In this document: one piece after another, positions 8,405 to 19,900 of the stretch
Layout of the letters: each line of letters opens with the position of its first letter
How positions within the stretch are numbered: the stretch's first letter is position 1
From: CALNYX01 sp942490925
GTDB taxonomy: Bacteria; Chlamydiota; Chlamydiia; Chlamydiales; JAAKFR01
Direction of reading: 5' to 3'
Length of the DNA: 64,000 nt
NCBI GenBank assembly: GCA_942490925.1
Contig: CALNYX010000017.1
Location: 1-64,000, forward strand
Translations under genes and position numbers: made by a program
Notes under the pieces: generated by a model
Told to the model about the DNA's origin: nothing
Seen by the model: only the letters and a program-made list of their open reading frames with translations
Databases searched by the model: none

Positions 8405-9946
8405 ATGAGTTCTTCTGCTACAATGAGTGGTGACGACACGCTAGTTAAGTATATACACACATTTTGTATTGAGGGGCCTTTACGTGGAACGCATGAGAGT
8501 ATTAACCTTAAAGTTACAAGAAGAGCCCTAAAAGCTATAGCGTGTGGAGTTGCTGTTTGGGGGAGTATGCCGAGCATTGCTATCGCAAAAAGGTATGCAA
8601 TTCCTAACACAGCACTTGGAAATGTTTATTCAACTGCAAATGTCATTACCTACACTATGGTGCTTACATGGGCATATCATGGAGTTATTGATAGTACCTT
8701 CAGTGCACATGGTGAGGCCGAAAGGAAGCTTGAAGGGCTAATCAGTCTAGCAGCAAAAGTAGGGGTAAAAGTACTCGCCGTTGGCCTTGGGGTTGCTGCT
8801 CAAAGTCCAAGAGCTTTTCTTGCTTATTACTTCAATGGAGATGGAAGTAGTCGTTCAGTGGAGGATGCAGCACTTGTCTACCTTGCACCTTCAGCACTTA
8901 CCATTATTTCCATGGATAAGACATTTTCAGCAATTCTGCGGCGAAGGGGGGTCAGGGAAGAAGCTCACCAAAAAGTCGAAGCCTGCAAAGTATTGCTTAT
9001 TGGAAATAAAATGCGGGGCATTCCAGGTAAAATTGGAGATTTTCGACGTTTATTGGCTAGTCTACCTGATAAAACAGGTTTGCGGGAATTGACAGGGACG
9101 CCAGAAGAGCAAGTGATGCAGCTGATTCGCATGATTTGTGAAGCACCTGTCTTAGCTCCTAAAACGACATATCAAAAAGTAGCTGGAGCTGTCAGTCTTA
9201 TATTTGGAGGAGGTATTTTGGGGGTAACCTCTACTGTTGCCCATATTGCTTTTGGGCTGTATATTACAAAACAAGCAGTGGCAACTATCGAGCCAAACTC
9301 CACTGCTGCAGATCAATGGGGAGCAGGTGTTGCTGTGACCCTTACAAATCTCTACCTTACCATTCTTGTCAATCTAGGGGTAAGTCTTGCCATGACACAT
9401 AAGCTGCTAACAAAACCAGTCGAAATTCTACAGGGAGATTCGATGGCAACGCGATTACGAGTCAAAACGCGCACTCTGTTAGGTTTAACGCTGATTGTTA
9501 CGAGTTGTCTCTCTTTAGCGCCACTTTTTGAGAGTATTGATACGTTTTTTGAGGGAAAATTTAGGGATGTGATGACATACACGACGCCTCCAGGTGTGAT
9601 ATTTATGTTTGTAATGGCGATGGAGGAGTTGGCTGATATCATTGTTGAGCAAAGTGTAAATATTCCCGGACTTGGTATTGAGCTAGAGCGTGAACTTGTT
9701 GCTCTTGACGAGGCTTTACGCTGCCTTTCTGAAACAGTTACGCGGGCTTCTCCGGTTAAATATGCTGAGCTTTTAAATGGATTGCCTGAAGATCTATTTT
9801 CTAAGCTCACAACGGGTCCAGATGGACAGTCTATTGCAACTCAAGCAAATATCTTAGAATGCATTCAGAGACATGATCTGCCACAGCCGGCAAGACCTCT
9901 TGCTCAAAATGAAGACGTGAATATTGTTGATGATGACGTTGTCTAA
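8405..9946 (+). CDS. Unrecognised multi-pass membrane protein, 513 aa
   Basis: I do not recognise this family. About eight hydrophobic segments are visible by eye: near residues 42-60, 76-95, 112-134, 153-172, 263-290, 307-333, 357-378 and 393-410, with a long hydrophilic loop between the fourth and fifth and a soluble acidic C-terminus ending DVNIVDDDVV. There is no Walker motif, so it is not an ABC ATPase, and no signature of RND, MFS or MATE carriers that I can point to. It starts at an ATG behind AAGGAAAAAG and overlaps the acyltransferase gene by 17 bp, so it is translated with it. Its position inside the biosynthetic operon makes export or self-protection conceivable, but this is inference from location only. 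It could equally be a lineage-specific chlamydial membrane protein. Confidence 0.7.
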   Translation: MSSSATMSGDDTLVKYIHTFCIEGPLRGTHESINLKVTRRALKAIACGVAVWGSMPSIAIAKRYAIPNTALGNVYSTANVITYTMVLTWAYHGVIDSTFSAHGEAERKLEGLISLAAKVGVKVLAVGLGVAAQSPRAFLAYYFNGDGSSRSVEDAALVYLAPSALTIISMDKTFSAILRRRGVREEAHQKVEACKVLLIGNKMRGIPGKIGDFRRLLASLPDKTGLRELTGTPEEQVMQLIRMICEAPVLAPKTTYQKVAGAVSLIFGGGILGVTSTVAHIAFGLYITKQAVATIEPNSTAADQWGAGVAVTLTNLYLTILVNLGVSLAMTHKLLTKPVEILQGDSMATRLRVKTRTLLGLTLIVTSCLSLAPLFESIDTFFEGKFRDVMTYTTPPGVIFMFVMAMEELADIIVEQSVNIPGLGIELERELVALDEALRCLSETVTRASPVKYAELLNGLPEDLFSKLTTGPDGQSIATQANILECIQRHDLPQPARPLAQNEDVNIVDDDVV

Positions 9947-10862
9947 GTCACAAGGTCCTCTCGTCTTCATGTTTTCTGGCCAGGGTTCTCAATACTATCA
10001 GATGGGCAGAGAGCTTTTTTTGAACAATGCACTCTTTCGAAGCTGGATGCTGGAAATGGATCACCTATCTGGGGAGTCGGTTATAGAAGCGCTCTATGAC
10101 CCCCAAAAAAAGATCGGAGATCCTTTCGACCAGTTGTTGATGAGTCATTTAGCAATTTTCATGGTGGAATATGCCTTGTATCAAACATTGAATCTCAAAC
10201 CAGATGCTGTATTAGGTGCTAGCCTAGGAGAGTTTACTGCTGCTACAATCAGCGGTGCCTTAACAGTAGAGGAGACGCTCAAATGTTTGATCAAACAGGT
10301 TCAACTAATAGAGAAGGTATGTAAACCAGGGAAGATGGTTGCAATTCTTGCGAATCCTGAACTATTTGAAGTAGAGCTATCAGCTATTAGTGAACTTGTC
10401 TCTGTAAATGGCGCAAAACATTTTGTGATCTCAACTTCGAGCAATCATATGACTGAAATTCAACAGATTTTGACTAATAGGCAAGCTACTTATCTTGTCC
10501 TTCCTGTCTCTTACGGGTTTCATTCAGCACAGATTAATAGCATTGAAGAAGAATATGTGAGCTATTTAAAAACTATCGAATTCAAAAAACTGGTTATCCC
10601 TTTGATTTCGAGTTGCAAAGGTAAAGCAGTTTCTAAGGTAGATGCTGAGTTTATTTGGGAAGTGATTAGAAAGCCGATTTGTTTTGTGCAAGCAGTTAAT
10701 TTTCTGGAAGATAGAGAAAGTTATTGTTATTTAGACTTAGGTCCTTCTGGTACCCTTACAAATTTTGCAAAGCAAATCATTGGTGATCGCTGTAGTAGCA
10801 TCATGACTCCTTTCCATCAAGAGATTTGCACTTTAGAAAAGATCTATAAACTTTTTAGCTGA
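9930..10862 (+). CDS. baeD: Free-standing acyltransferase / acyl hydrolase, PksD/BaeD-like (trans-AT PKS)
   Basis: A 310-aa protein with the AT fold, acting in trans on the AT-less modules. Seen: FMFSGQGSQYYQMGREL at the start, nucleophile Ser98 in GASLGEF, His198 in SYGFHSAQ, and a terminal DLGPSGTL. The residue before the serine is Ala, not the His of the GHSxG box of malonyl-CoA transferases such as FabD or PksC. Together with the overall resemblance to PksD/BaeD this points to the acyl-hydrolase (PedC-type, chain-editing) clade more than to malonyl loading; which it is remains open. The frame extends to TTG 9924, but ATG 9930 or 9933 is the likelier start. It overlaps the preceding gene by 17 bp. 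Confidence 0.85.
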   Translation: MMTLSKSQGPLVFMFSGQGSQYYQMGRELFLNNALFRSWMLEMDHLSGESVIEALYDPQKKIGDPFDQLLMSHLAIFMVEYALYQTLNLKPDAVLGASLGEFTAATISGALTVEETLKCLIKQVQLIEKVCKPGKMVAILANPELFEVELSAISELVSVNGAKHFVISTSSNHMTEIQQILTNRQATYLVLPVSYGFHSAQINSIEEEYVSYLKTIEFKKLVIPLISSCKGKAVSKVDAEFIWEVIRKPICFVQAVNFLEDRESYCYLDLGPSGTLTNFAKQIIGDRCSSIMTPFHQEICTLEKIYKLFS

Positions 10863-10892
10863 CTAATTAAGAACATTGTGGTTTAATGGATT

Positions 10893-10910
10893 ACGTTTTT
10901 TAAAAAACGT
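10893..10910. promoter_or_regulatory. 18-bp perfect palindrome before the loading-module gene
   Basis: ACGTTTTTTAAAAAACGT is a perfect 18-bp inverted repeat with no spacer, in the 71-bp gap between the acyltransferase gene and the first long synthase gene. It could be an operator for a dimeric regulator or an A/T-rich stem that attenuates read-through. It ends 23 bases before the ATG at 10934. There is no repressor gene in the window to pair with it. Confidence 0.35.
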
Positions 10911-10933
10911 TTAAGAAAGGATGTCATTAGATC

Positions 10934-13900
10934 ATGGGTATTCACCAACAAATTCGTTGGAAAAACCTATCGACACTCACTTCTCTACTACATCACACTG
11001 TTTTTTCAACAAAATCAAATCAAGGCATTACCTATCTTCATTCAGATAGTTCAAAGACTTTCCAATCTTATTTAGACTTATGGGATCAAGCTTCTCGTAT
11101 TGCACAAGCACTAAAGAGTCGAGGTGTTAAACCACAAGATCAACTCATTTATCAACTCGATAAAAATCACCAATTCTTGCCAGCTGTCTGGGGTGGTATT
11201 TTAGCTGGGGCAGTTGGTGTTCCACTGACTGTCCCGCCGGCATATGCACAACCTCATAGTGCAAGAGAAAAGTTAGAAATTGCTTGGGAGTTTCTTGATC
11301 GACCTGTTGTGATTACAAGTCAGGATTGCCTTTCAGATTTACTTATGTGGAAAGGTGAAGTTCAAGCTTTTGCTATTGAAGATCTTCTGCTGAATGATGT
11401 CCCATGTCAAACACATGATATTGATTCAGATGAACTTGTTTTTCTTTATTTTACCTCGGGAACATCCGGTAAACCTAAAGCAGTGATGCTCTCTCATGCT
11501 AATCTTCTTTGTATGGTCAGGGGGAATATTCAGATACATGGATTGTCGCAAAGCGATGTTCTCTATAACTGGATGCCCTATGACCATGTAGGGATGTTTG
11601 GTATGCTGCATCTACCAAATCTTGTATTGGGTGCACACCAAGTTCATATTGCGATGGATGAAATCTTGCTTGACCCTATTAAATGGTTAGAAGGGATAGA
11701 TCACTATAAAGCCTCTATTACTTGGGCGCCAAACTTTGCTTTTTCTCTGATAAACAAGCTTTCAGAAGAAATTAAGCAAAAAAAATGGAATCTCTCATCA
11801 ATTCGATACATGTTGAATGGCGGAGAGGAAGTTGTGGCAAAAGTCGCAAGGGATTTTTTGCAACTTTTAAAGTCAAAGGGTCTTTCTGAAAATGCAATGT
11901 GCCCAGCTTGGGGAATGTCAGAAACATCTTCTGGGGTGATTTTCTCACACAATTTTTCACTTGCTTCGACAAATGATAATGATCCTTTTGTGGAATTAGG
12001 CAAACCGATTGAAGAATGTACTATTCGCATTGTCGACGATCAACTCAATGTAATGCCTGATGGGAAAATCGGCCGCCTGCAAATCAAAGGACCGTGCATC
12101 ATGAAAGGTTATTATCAAAGGCCTGACTTAAATGCGCAGGTGTTTTCAGAAGATGGCTGGTTTGACACGGGAGATAGTGGTTTTTTAAAAGAGGGATGTC
12201 TAACCCTGACAGGTCGAACAAGTGATCTTATTATCATCAATGGTGTGAATTACTATAGTCATGTTGTTGAAGCAGAGGTTGATAAGATTAAAGAAGTGAA
12301 ATCCTCCTTTACAGCAGCCTGTAGGGTGCGCCCACCTAATTCTACTACTGATGAACTTGCAATCTTTGTTGTGCCTTTGGAGAGAGGCAATACCCAGTTA
12401 CAACAAAAGATCCGTTTGCACGTGATGCAAACAATTGGTGTGATGCCAAATTATGTATTGCTTGTTGAGGAAGATCGTATTCCCAAAACTTCTCTTGGTA
12501 AGATACAACGCGCTCAACTGAAAAAGGCTTTTGAAAATGGAGAGTTTTCTCAACCGGAAAGCAAGGAAACACTAATTTCATTTCTCCGAGGTGAAATGAA
12601 AACTTCTGAGGGCATTGTGGGGACAACAAATCTCTTTGGCCTTGGGATCAATTCAATTGAGATGTTTCATGTCATTCGATTCATTGAAAAGGCGTATAGA
12701 GTCAAGTTAACCACAAAAGAGCTGTATCAACATCCGACACTTCAAGAATTACAACTCTACATCAAACAGAAGCAAGAGGTAGACCTCACACCACTTATGC
12801 CAATCGAGAAATCATTGGGGACACATGCCCTTTCTGAGGGGCAAAAAGGACTATGGGCAAGAGAAAAAATCGAAGGGGATGTCTTGGCATATCACCTTCC
12901 TCTCTGTTTCAGTTTTTCTTCTCAAATAGATGTAAAAAAAATGCAAGCAGCTATTGATCTAACACTTGCACAACATCCGATTTTAACCTCTTATATCCAA
13001 CAAAAGGAGCATAAACCTTTTTTGATGAAAGGCGGAAATGTTCCCATCGAAGTAAGATCTCATTTAAATGAGAAGACAGCTCTTCAATACTTGCATGAAA
13101 AGATTGCGGAGCCTTTTGCTCTACACTCTCTAATGCATGTACATCTTGTCTCATGTGGAGAGCAGAAGCACTTTTTATTATTTGTCATTCATCACATTAT
13201 CTTCGATGGACTCTCATCAGTTACGTTTTTACAAACACTTCTTCAGTGCTATCATTCTCTTTTGAAAGGAAAAAAACCAGTTCTTACCCCTATGCATATT
13301 GGGTATGAAGCTTTTGTTGCATGGGAGCAACAGATGCTCTTAAGCGATTCATATGCAAAATATTGGAAGCGGAAACTTGCTGGAGCACACTTTAGTAAGG
13401 AAATAGAGCGTGTTAAATCTCGAAGTTTTACAAAAACGTTTTCAAAAAAAATGGTTCAAGAGATTCAGCAGTATGCAAAACGGCATTCAAAGAGTGTTTC
13501 AACGGTTTTATTAGGTGCTTACATGGTGTTGCTGCATCGCTATTGGCGTCAAGATGACGTAATTGTTGGAATGCCGGTGATGCAACGTCCAAGAGAAGAA
13601 TTTGATGGTGTTATTGGTTTGTTTCTCAATATGATCCCTATTCGGGGGATTATTAAAAAAAATGCCTCTTTTCTGACCTTTTTAGATCAGTTGCAAGAGA
13701 CTTGTTTGGAAGGGCTTGATAACTCTGCTTATCCATTTTCTAAAATTTGCCAACACCTGAATCAACCAGCAGTATTACAAGCTGCTTTTTATTACCAAAA
13801 TTTTCTACAAACAACGAGTTATGAAAGAATTTGCAAGCAATATCATGAGGATTTCCTTGTCCATCCGATCAGAGAGATTCAACAAGCGGAAGAGTTTCCT

Positions 13901-16900
13901 CTTTTATTTGAAATTTGGGAAGAAGATGAAGTCATTACTCTCAACATTAAAACGCATAGCGCTACATTTGCTGAATTAAGTCTTGAGAATCTATTTTCGC
14001 ACTACATGGATGTGATCGGGTCGGTAATTCGAGAGAGTAACAGCCCAATCCAAGAGATTACTTTATTGTCAAAGAGTGAAAAGAATTTGTTACTTAAGTG
14101 GAACGAAACACAACAGGAGTTTTCGGATGTATGTTTCCACACTCTGTTTGAAAAGCAGGCGCGATCAACACCTCATTTACCAGCAGCTGTTTACAATGGT
14201 CAGACTTTAAATTATCAGGAGCTAAATGAGAAAAGTACAAAGTTAGCTCACTACTTGCAACAAAAAGGGGTCTTACCAGAAACAGTTGTGGGCATTTGTG
14301 TCGAACGTTCTTTGGAAATGTTAGTGGCTTTGTTAGGCGTTTTAAAAGCAGGAGGAACCTACCTCCCGTTAGACCCAAGTTATCCCAAGACTCATCTAGA
14401 TGGGATTTTAAAAGAGTGCTCAGTTTCGCATATTGTGACTCAATCTTCATATAAGAAAAGATTTTTGCAAGAATGTGTAGTCTGCTTGGACACTGATGAA
14501 AAGATCATTACTCAAGGTGGACAAAGACTTAAACGAGATGTGCAACCTCATCATTTAGCATATGTGATTTTTACCTCTGGAACAACGGGTCAACCTAAAG
14601 GTGTCATGGTGCCACACCGTGCCCTGACAAATTTTTTAATCTCAGTATCAAACTGTCCTGGAATGAAGCAAGAGCAGCGATTACTGGCTTTAGCAACCTA
14701 TAATTTTGATATTGCAGTTTTAGAACTTTTTCTCCCTCTGCTTGTAGGAGGGTGTTGCTGTATCTGTCTCTCTGAGACTGCGCATGATCCCAGGCTATTA
14801 AAAGAAGAGATTCAAAATATTCGGCCACATCTAATACAAGCAACTCCAGCTACATGGACGATGCTTTTTGAGACGGGATGGAAAAATGAATTAGGTATCA
14901 AGATTCTATGTGGTGGTGAAGCTCTTCTACCTTCACTAAAACAACATTTCATTGAAAGCAAGAGTGAAGCGTGGAATCTTTTTGGGCCGACTGAAACAAC
15001 TGTTTGGTCGACAGTTGGAAGGATCCAACAAGAACAACCGTTGACAATTGGTTGTCCAATTGCAAATACCCAGATTTATATTGTTGACTCAACTCTTGAG
15101 CAAGTGCCCATTGGGATTCCAGGTGAGCTATGTATTGCGGGTGCAGGCCTGGCAAGGGGATATTGGAATGATCCAAAACTAACAGCCGAAAAATTCATTA
15201 ATAATCCTTTTACCTTAGAAAGCCACCTCTACAAAACGGGAGATTTAGCACGATGGTTGTCGAATGGAGAGATTGAATATTTAGGACGTTTAGATCATCA
15301 AGTAAAAATTCGGGGATTTCGTGTTGAGCTTGGAGCTATCGATGCAATCGTGAATGCCCATTCTCAAATCAGTAACTCTATTACCGTCGTAAAAAATGAT
15401 GGAGAGCATAAAAAGCTCATCACTTATTACGTCGCTACAAAGTCCCTTTCAAGCGATGCATTGCGTGTTTATTTAACTGCTTCACTACCAGAATATATGG
15501 TTCCAGTACACTTGATTCAGATTGAAAAACTTCCATTGATGTCGAATGGGAAAATTTGTCGTAAGATATTGGAAAGTAAAGAAGTGTTGGGTTCTCAAGT
15601 TAATTTACCTAAATCTGAAACCGAAGCTCAAGTTTTGCAGGTATGGCAAGAGGTTTTGCAGGTTAAAAACATTGATGTAGAGGGTGGTTTTTTTGCAGTT
15701 GGAGGGGATTCGATTTTAGCTGTTACAGTTGTTGAAAAAATTAAGCATGAGCTGGGATATGAGCTTACCGTTACAGATCTATTTGCCTATCCAAACGTAC
15801 GTGCTTTGAGTCGCTATTTAGCAGAAGAGAAAAAGACCCAGGTTGTATCAATGAAGGAATCTTCATCAGAGGGAGTGGCTATCATTGGAATCTCGTGTAA
15901 TTTTCCTGGAGCAAAAGATAGTCGCGAATTTTGGGAGCTATTGAAAAATGAACAAGAGGGTATGCAGTTCTTTGATAAAGAGCAGCTGCGTGCCCTTGGA
16001 GTACCAGAAGATTTAATCGCAGACCCCCATTATGTGCCTATATGCTCTTCAATGGAGGGAAAAGCTGATTTTGACTCAGATTTTTTTCAAGTCTCTCCTA
16101 AAGATGCAGAAATGATGGATCCTCAACTCAGACAATTACTCCAGCATGCCTGGAGAGCTGTAGAGGATGCTGGGTATCTTGCATCAGAGATACCTGAAAC
16201 AAGTGTCTATACATCGACTAGCAATAATGCCTATCAAGCTCTCTTAGATCCCAGTGAATCAGACAGCTATCTTGCTTGGGTCCTTTCTCAAAGCGGAACT
16301 ATTCCAACAATGATTTCGCATAAGCTTGGCTTGCAAGGCCCGAGTTATGCAGTGAATTCGAATTGTTCTTCTTCATTAGTTGGACTGCATACTGCTTGCC
16401 AGAGTTTACAGTCGGAGGAATCTAATTGTGCGCTTGTGGGCGCTTGCAGCTTGCATCTTTCTCCCACAGTAGGCTATCGCCATCAACCTGGGATGAATCT
16501 TTCAAGTGATGGGCATTTGCGAGCTTTTGATGCAAAAGCTGATGGAATGCTTGCTGGAGAAGGTGTGGCTGTCGTCCTTTTAAAGAGGGCGGCTGATGCT
16601 CTTAGGGATGGAGATCATATTTATGCTATAATAAGAGGAATTGCTGTTAACAACGATGGATCTGATAAGGCAGGGTACTATGCTCCAAGTGTTTCAGGTC
16701 AAAGTAATGTGATTCAAAAAGCATTGAAAAATGCAAAAGTTCAACCTGAAGAGGTTGATTATATTGAAGTGCACGGTACAGGAACAAAGCTGGGAGATCC
16801 TATCGAATTTGCTGCTTTAAAAGAGGCGTATGGCTCAGCAAAGAAATGTGGCATTGGTTCGGTTAAAACAAATCTTGGACACCTTGATACAGCTGCAGGT

Positions 16901-19900
16901 CTTGCTGGTTGCATTAAGCTTGCGTTGAGTCTTGTACATCATGAATTACCCCCCTCACTTCACTATGAACAGCCAAACCCTGAATGTGACTTTGACAGCT
17001 CTCCATTTTATGTGGTCAATAAAGCTCAAGTATTGAAAGGCGAGTTACATTGTGCTGCTCTAAGTTCATTTGGAATTGGAGGGACAAATGTCCATGCGAT
17101 TTTCAAAAGCGCTATTGCAAGAGTTACCAAGAAAATTTTAGGACCTTACTATCTTCCTATCTCAGCAAAAGACGAGGAGCGGTTAAAGGCGTATATCCAG
17201 CAGCTATTAAAATTTATTGCTTCTTTTAAAGGGGAATTAGCTGATCTCGCTTATACTTTCCAAATTGGTCGAAAAGCTATGGAATGTCGGGCGCTTTTTG
17301 TTGTAGCAAATATCGAGGATCTAAGAGATCAATTAAATCTCTACTTGAAAGGATCTAAATCACCTCAATCCCACCCTTGGTTAAACCAGCAACTATTTAA
17401 TTGGATGGAGCTCTATCCCAATGAGATACCAAATCGTATACCGGCTCCTACCTATCCTTTTGCTCCAAAGACTTATTGGCCTCAGACCAAAAAACAAACG
17501 GTGAGTGGTTCTAACCAAGGAACTTTAGACATGCAATTGCGCCGTATTGCATCCAATATTTTAGGAATAAAGCCTAATGAGATTAGGGCTGATCTGGAAT
17601 GGGGAGAGTATGGATTCGATTCGATTGCCTTGATTCAATTTGCCAATCAAATTCAGCAGAAGTTGCAACAAGAAATTAATCCGGCACTCTTTTTTGAGCA
17701 CAAAACATTAGCAGAATTTTCACAATTTATGGGCAAGCAATCTACAGCTATTCCCACATCAATTCGAATAGAAAAAGGAGATATAAGCGAGCCGATTGCC
17801 ATTGTAGGGATAAGTGGGCAATTTCCAGGAGCTAAAGATCTCGATGATTTTTGGGAAAATCTTTTTGGGGAAAAAGATTGTATCACGCAAATACCTGCTG
17901 ACCGTTGGGATTGGCGAGACTATTTCGGAGATCCAGAAAAAGAGGTCAACAAAACAAATGTGAAATGGGGTGGGTTTCTCGATACAGTTGCTGAATTTGA
18001 TCCGTTATTTTTTGGTATTTCACCAAGAGAAGCGCCTTATATTGATCCTCAGCAACGTTTGCTACTTACACATGCATGGAAAGCAATTGAAGATGCAGGC
18101 TGTGCTCCAAAAAGCCTAGCAGGTACAAAAACTGGGGTTTTTATCGGCACGGGTCAGACAGGCTATAAAGATCTTTTCGCGCAAATGCCTCTTGAAGCTC
18201 ATGCCGCAACGGGTTATCTTATCCCGTCTATCGGTCCTAATCGCCTAAGCTACTTCCTTGATTTACATGGTCCAAGTGAACCGGTTGAAACAACCTGCTC
18301 TAGCTCTCTTGTAGCCATTCACAGAGCTGCTTGTGCCATTCAAGATGGAAGTTGTGAGATGGCAATTGCTGGAGGTATTAACACAATTGTTATTCCAGAG
18401 GGACATATTTGCTACAGCAAAGCTGGAATGCTCAGCTTAGATGGCAAGTGTAAAACGTTTGCGGAGGGGGCTAATGGCTATGTAAGAGGAGAGGGTGTTG
18501 GAATTATAATGCTAAAAAGGTTGAGTGATGCTCAGCGAGACAAAAATCCTATCTATGGAGTGATTCGTGGAAGTGCTGAAAATCATGGAGGGAGAGCAAA
18601 TACACTAACGTCACCAAATCCAAAAGCTCAAACAGATGTTATTTTAGCAGCTTATGAAAAAGGTGGGGTTGACCCAAGAGATATTAGTTATATCGAAGCC
18701 CACGGTACAGGTACCTCATTGGGTGATCCTATAGAGATTAATGCTTTGAAAGAGGCATTTCAATTGTCTGATGGGCATTGTGCTTTGGGCTCAGTGAAAA
18801 CCAATATTGGTCATTTAGAAGTAGCAGCAGGCGTTGCTGGCTTAATTAAAGTGCTTTTACAAATGAAGCACAAAATAATTGTTAAAAGCCTGCATAGCGA
18901 ACATATAAATCCTTATATTCAACTTGAAAATAGCCCTTTTTACATTGCACAAGAAAAAGAAGAGTGGCGCAGTGAATCGCCTCGTCTAGCAGCGGTCAGT
19001 TCCTTTGGAATAGGTGGCGTAAATGCCCATATGGTCATTGAAGAATTTGTTTCCGAGCAAGAATCGGTTAGTTCTGATGCATCAACAATTGTTCCTCTTT
19101 CTGCCAAAAATAACGTGCAACTTCAAGAGCAAGCAAGACAACTGCTCCAATTCCTTGAGAAAACGGAGTGCTTGTTATCAGAACTTGCTTATACATTACA
19201 AGTTGGGCGTGATGCGATGGAAGAGCGGTTAGCATTTGTTGTGAAAAGTCCAGAAGAGCTGCAAGAGAAATTGCAGGACTATCTTAAAGGAGTTTCGGGG
19301 TCTTTTTACCAAGGAGAGGCAAGTCAACACCAAGAAGCGTTGCTGTTGATGGCAGAAGATGAGGACATGGAGCGCGCTTTGCTTTCCTGGGTGAGCAAAA
19401 AGAAGTATGAAAAACTTGCAGCTCTTTGGGTTAAGGGTTTAGATGTAAGTTGGAATGTGCTTTACGGTGAGCAGCATCCCAAGCGTCGTTCACTGCCTAC
19501 TTACCCTTTTGCTAAGGAGCGTTATTGGGTCACTCAAAAAGAGAAGCCTAAGCGCCCCGCGTGTTATCTGAAAAAAGGGTGGAAACTTTACCCCCTTGTT
19601 TCTGCAAAAAAAGATGTGAGGAAAGTCTTAATTCTGGCTAATGCTCAGACAACTGAACTTGCTAAGAGTGTGGGTAAATATTTTCCAAATCATACCATTG
19701 TGAACACTAAGCAAATGTCTACTCTACCATCTGAGTGGAGTGACATTGATGGGTGGATTGATCTAATTGGTTGTGGAAATGTGGAAGATTTATCTTATGA
19801 GTGGATGCATTGGCTACAGCAACTGATTCAAAATGGACATAAGCAAGGAATTGTCATCTTAGGAGTCACAAAGCTCTTAGAAGCACATGCAAACAAAGCT

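Noticed and set aside
10934..12600. Reading the first domain as a second amino-acid adenylation domain
   Set aside because: It is followed by an ACP (GINS), lacks a preceding C domain and resembles acyl-ligase (AL/FAAL-type) loading domains such as that of BaeJ.
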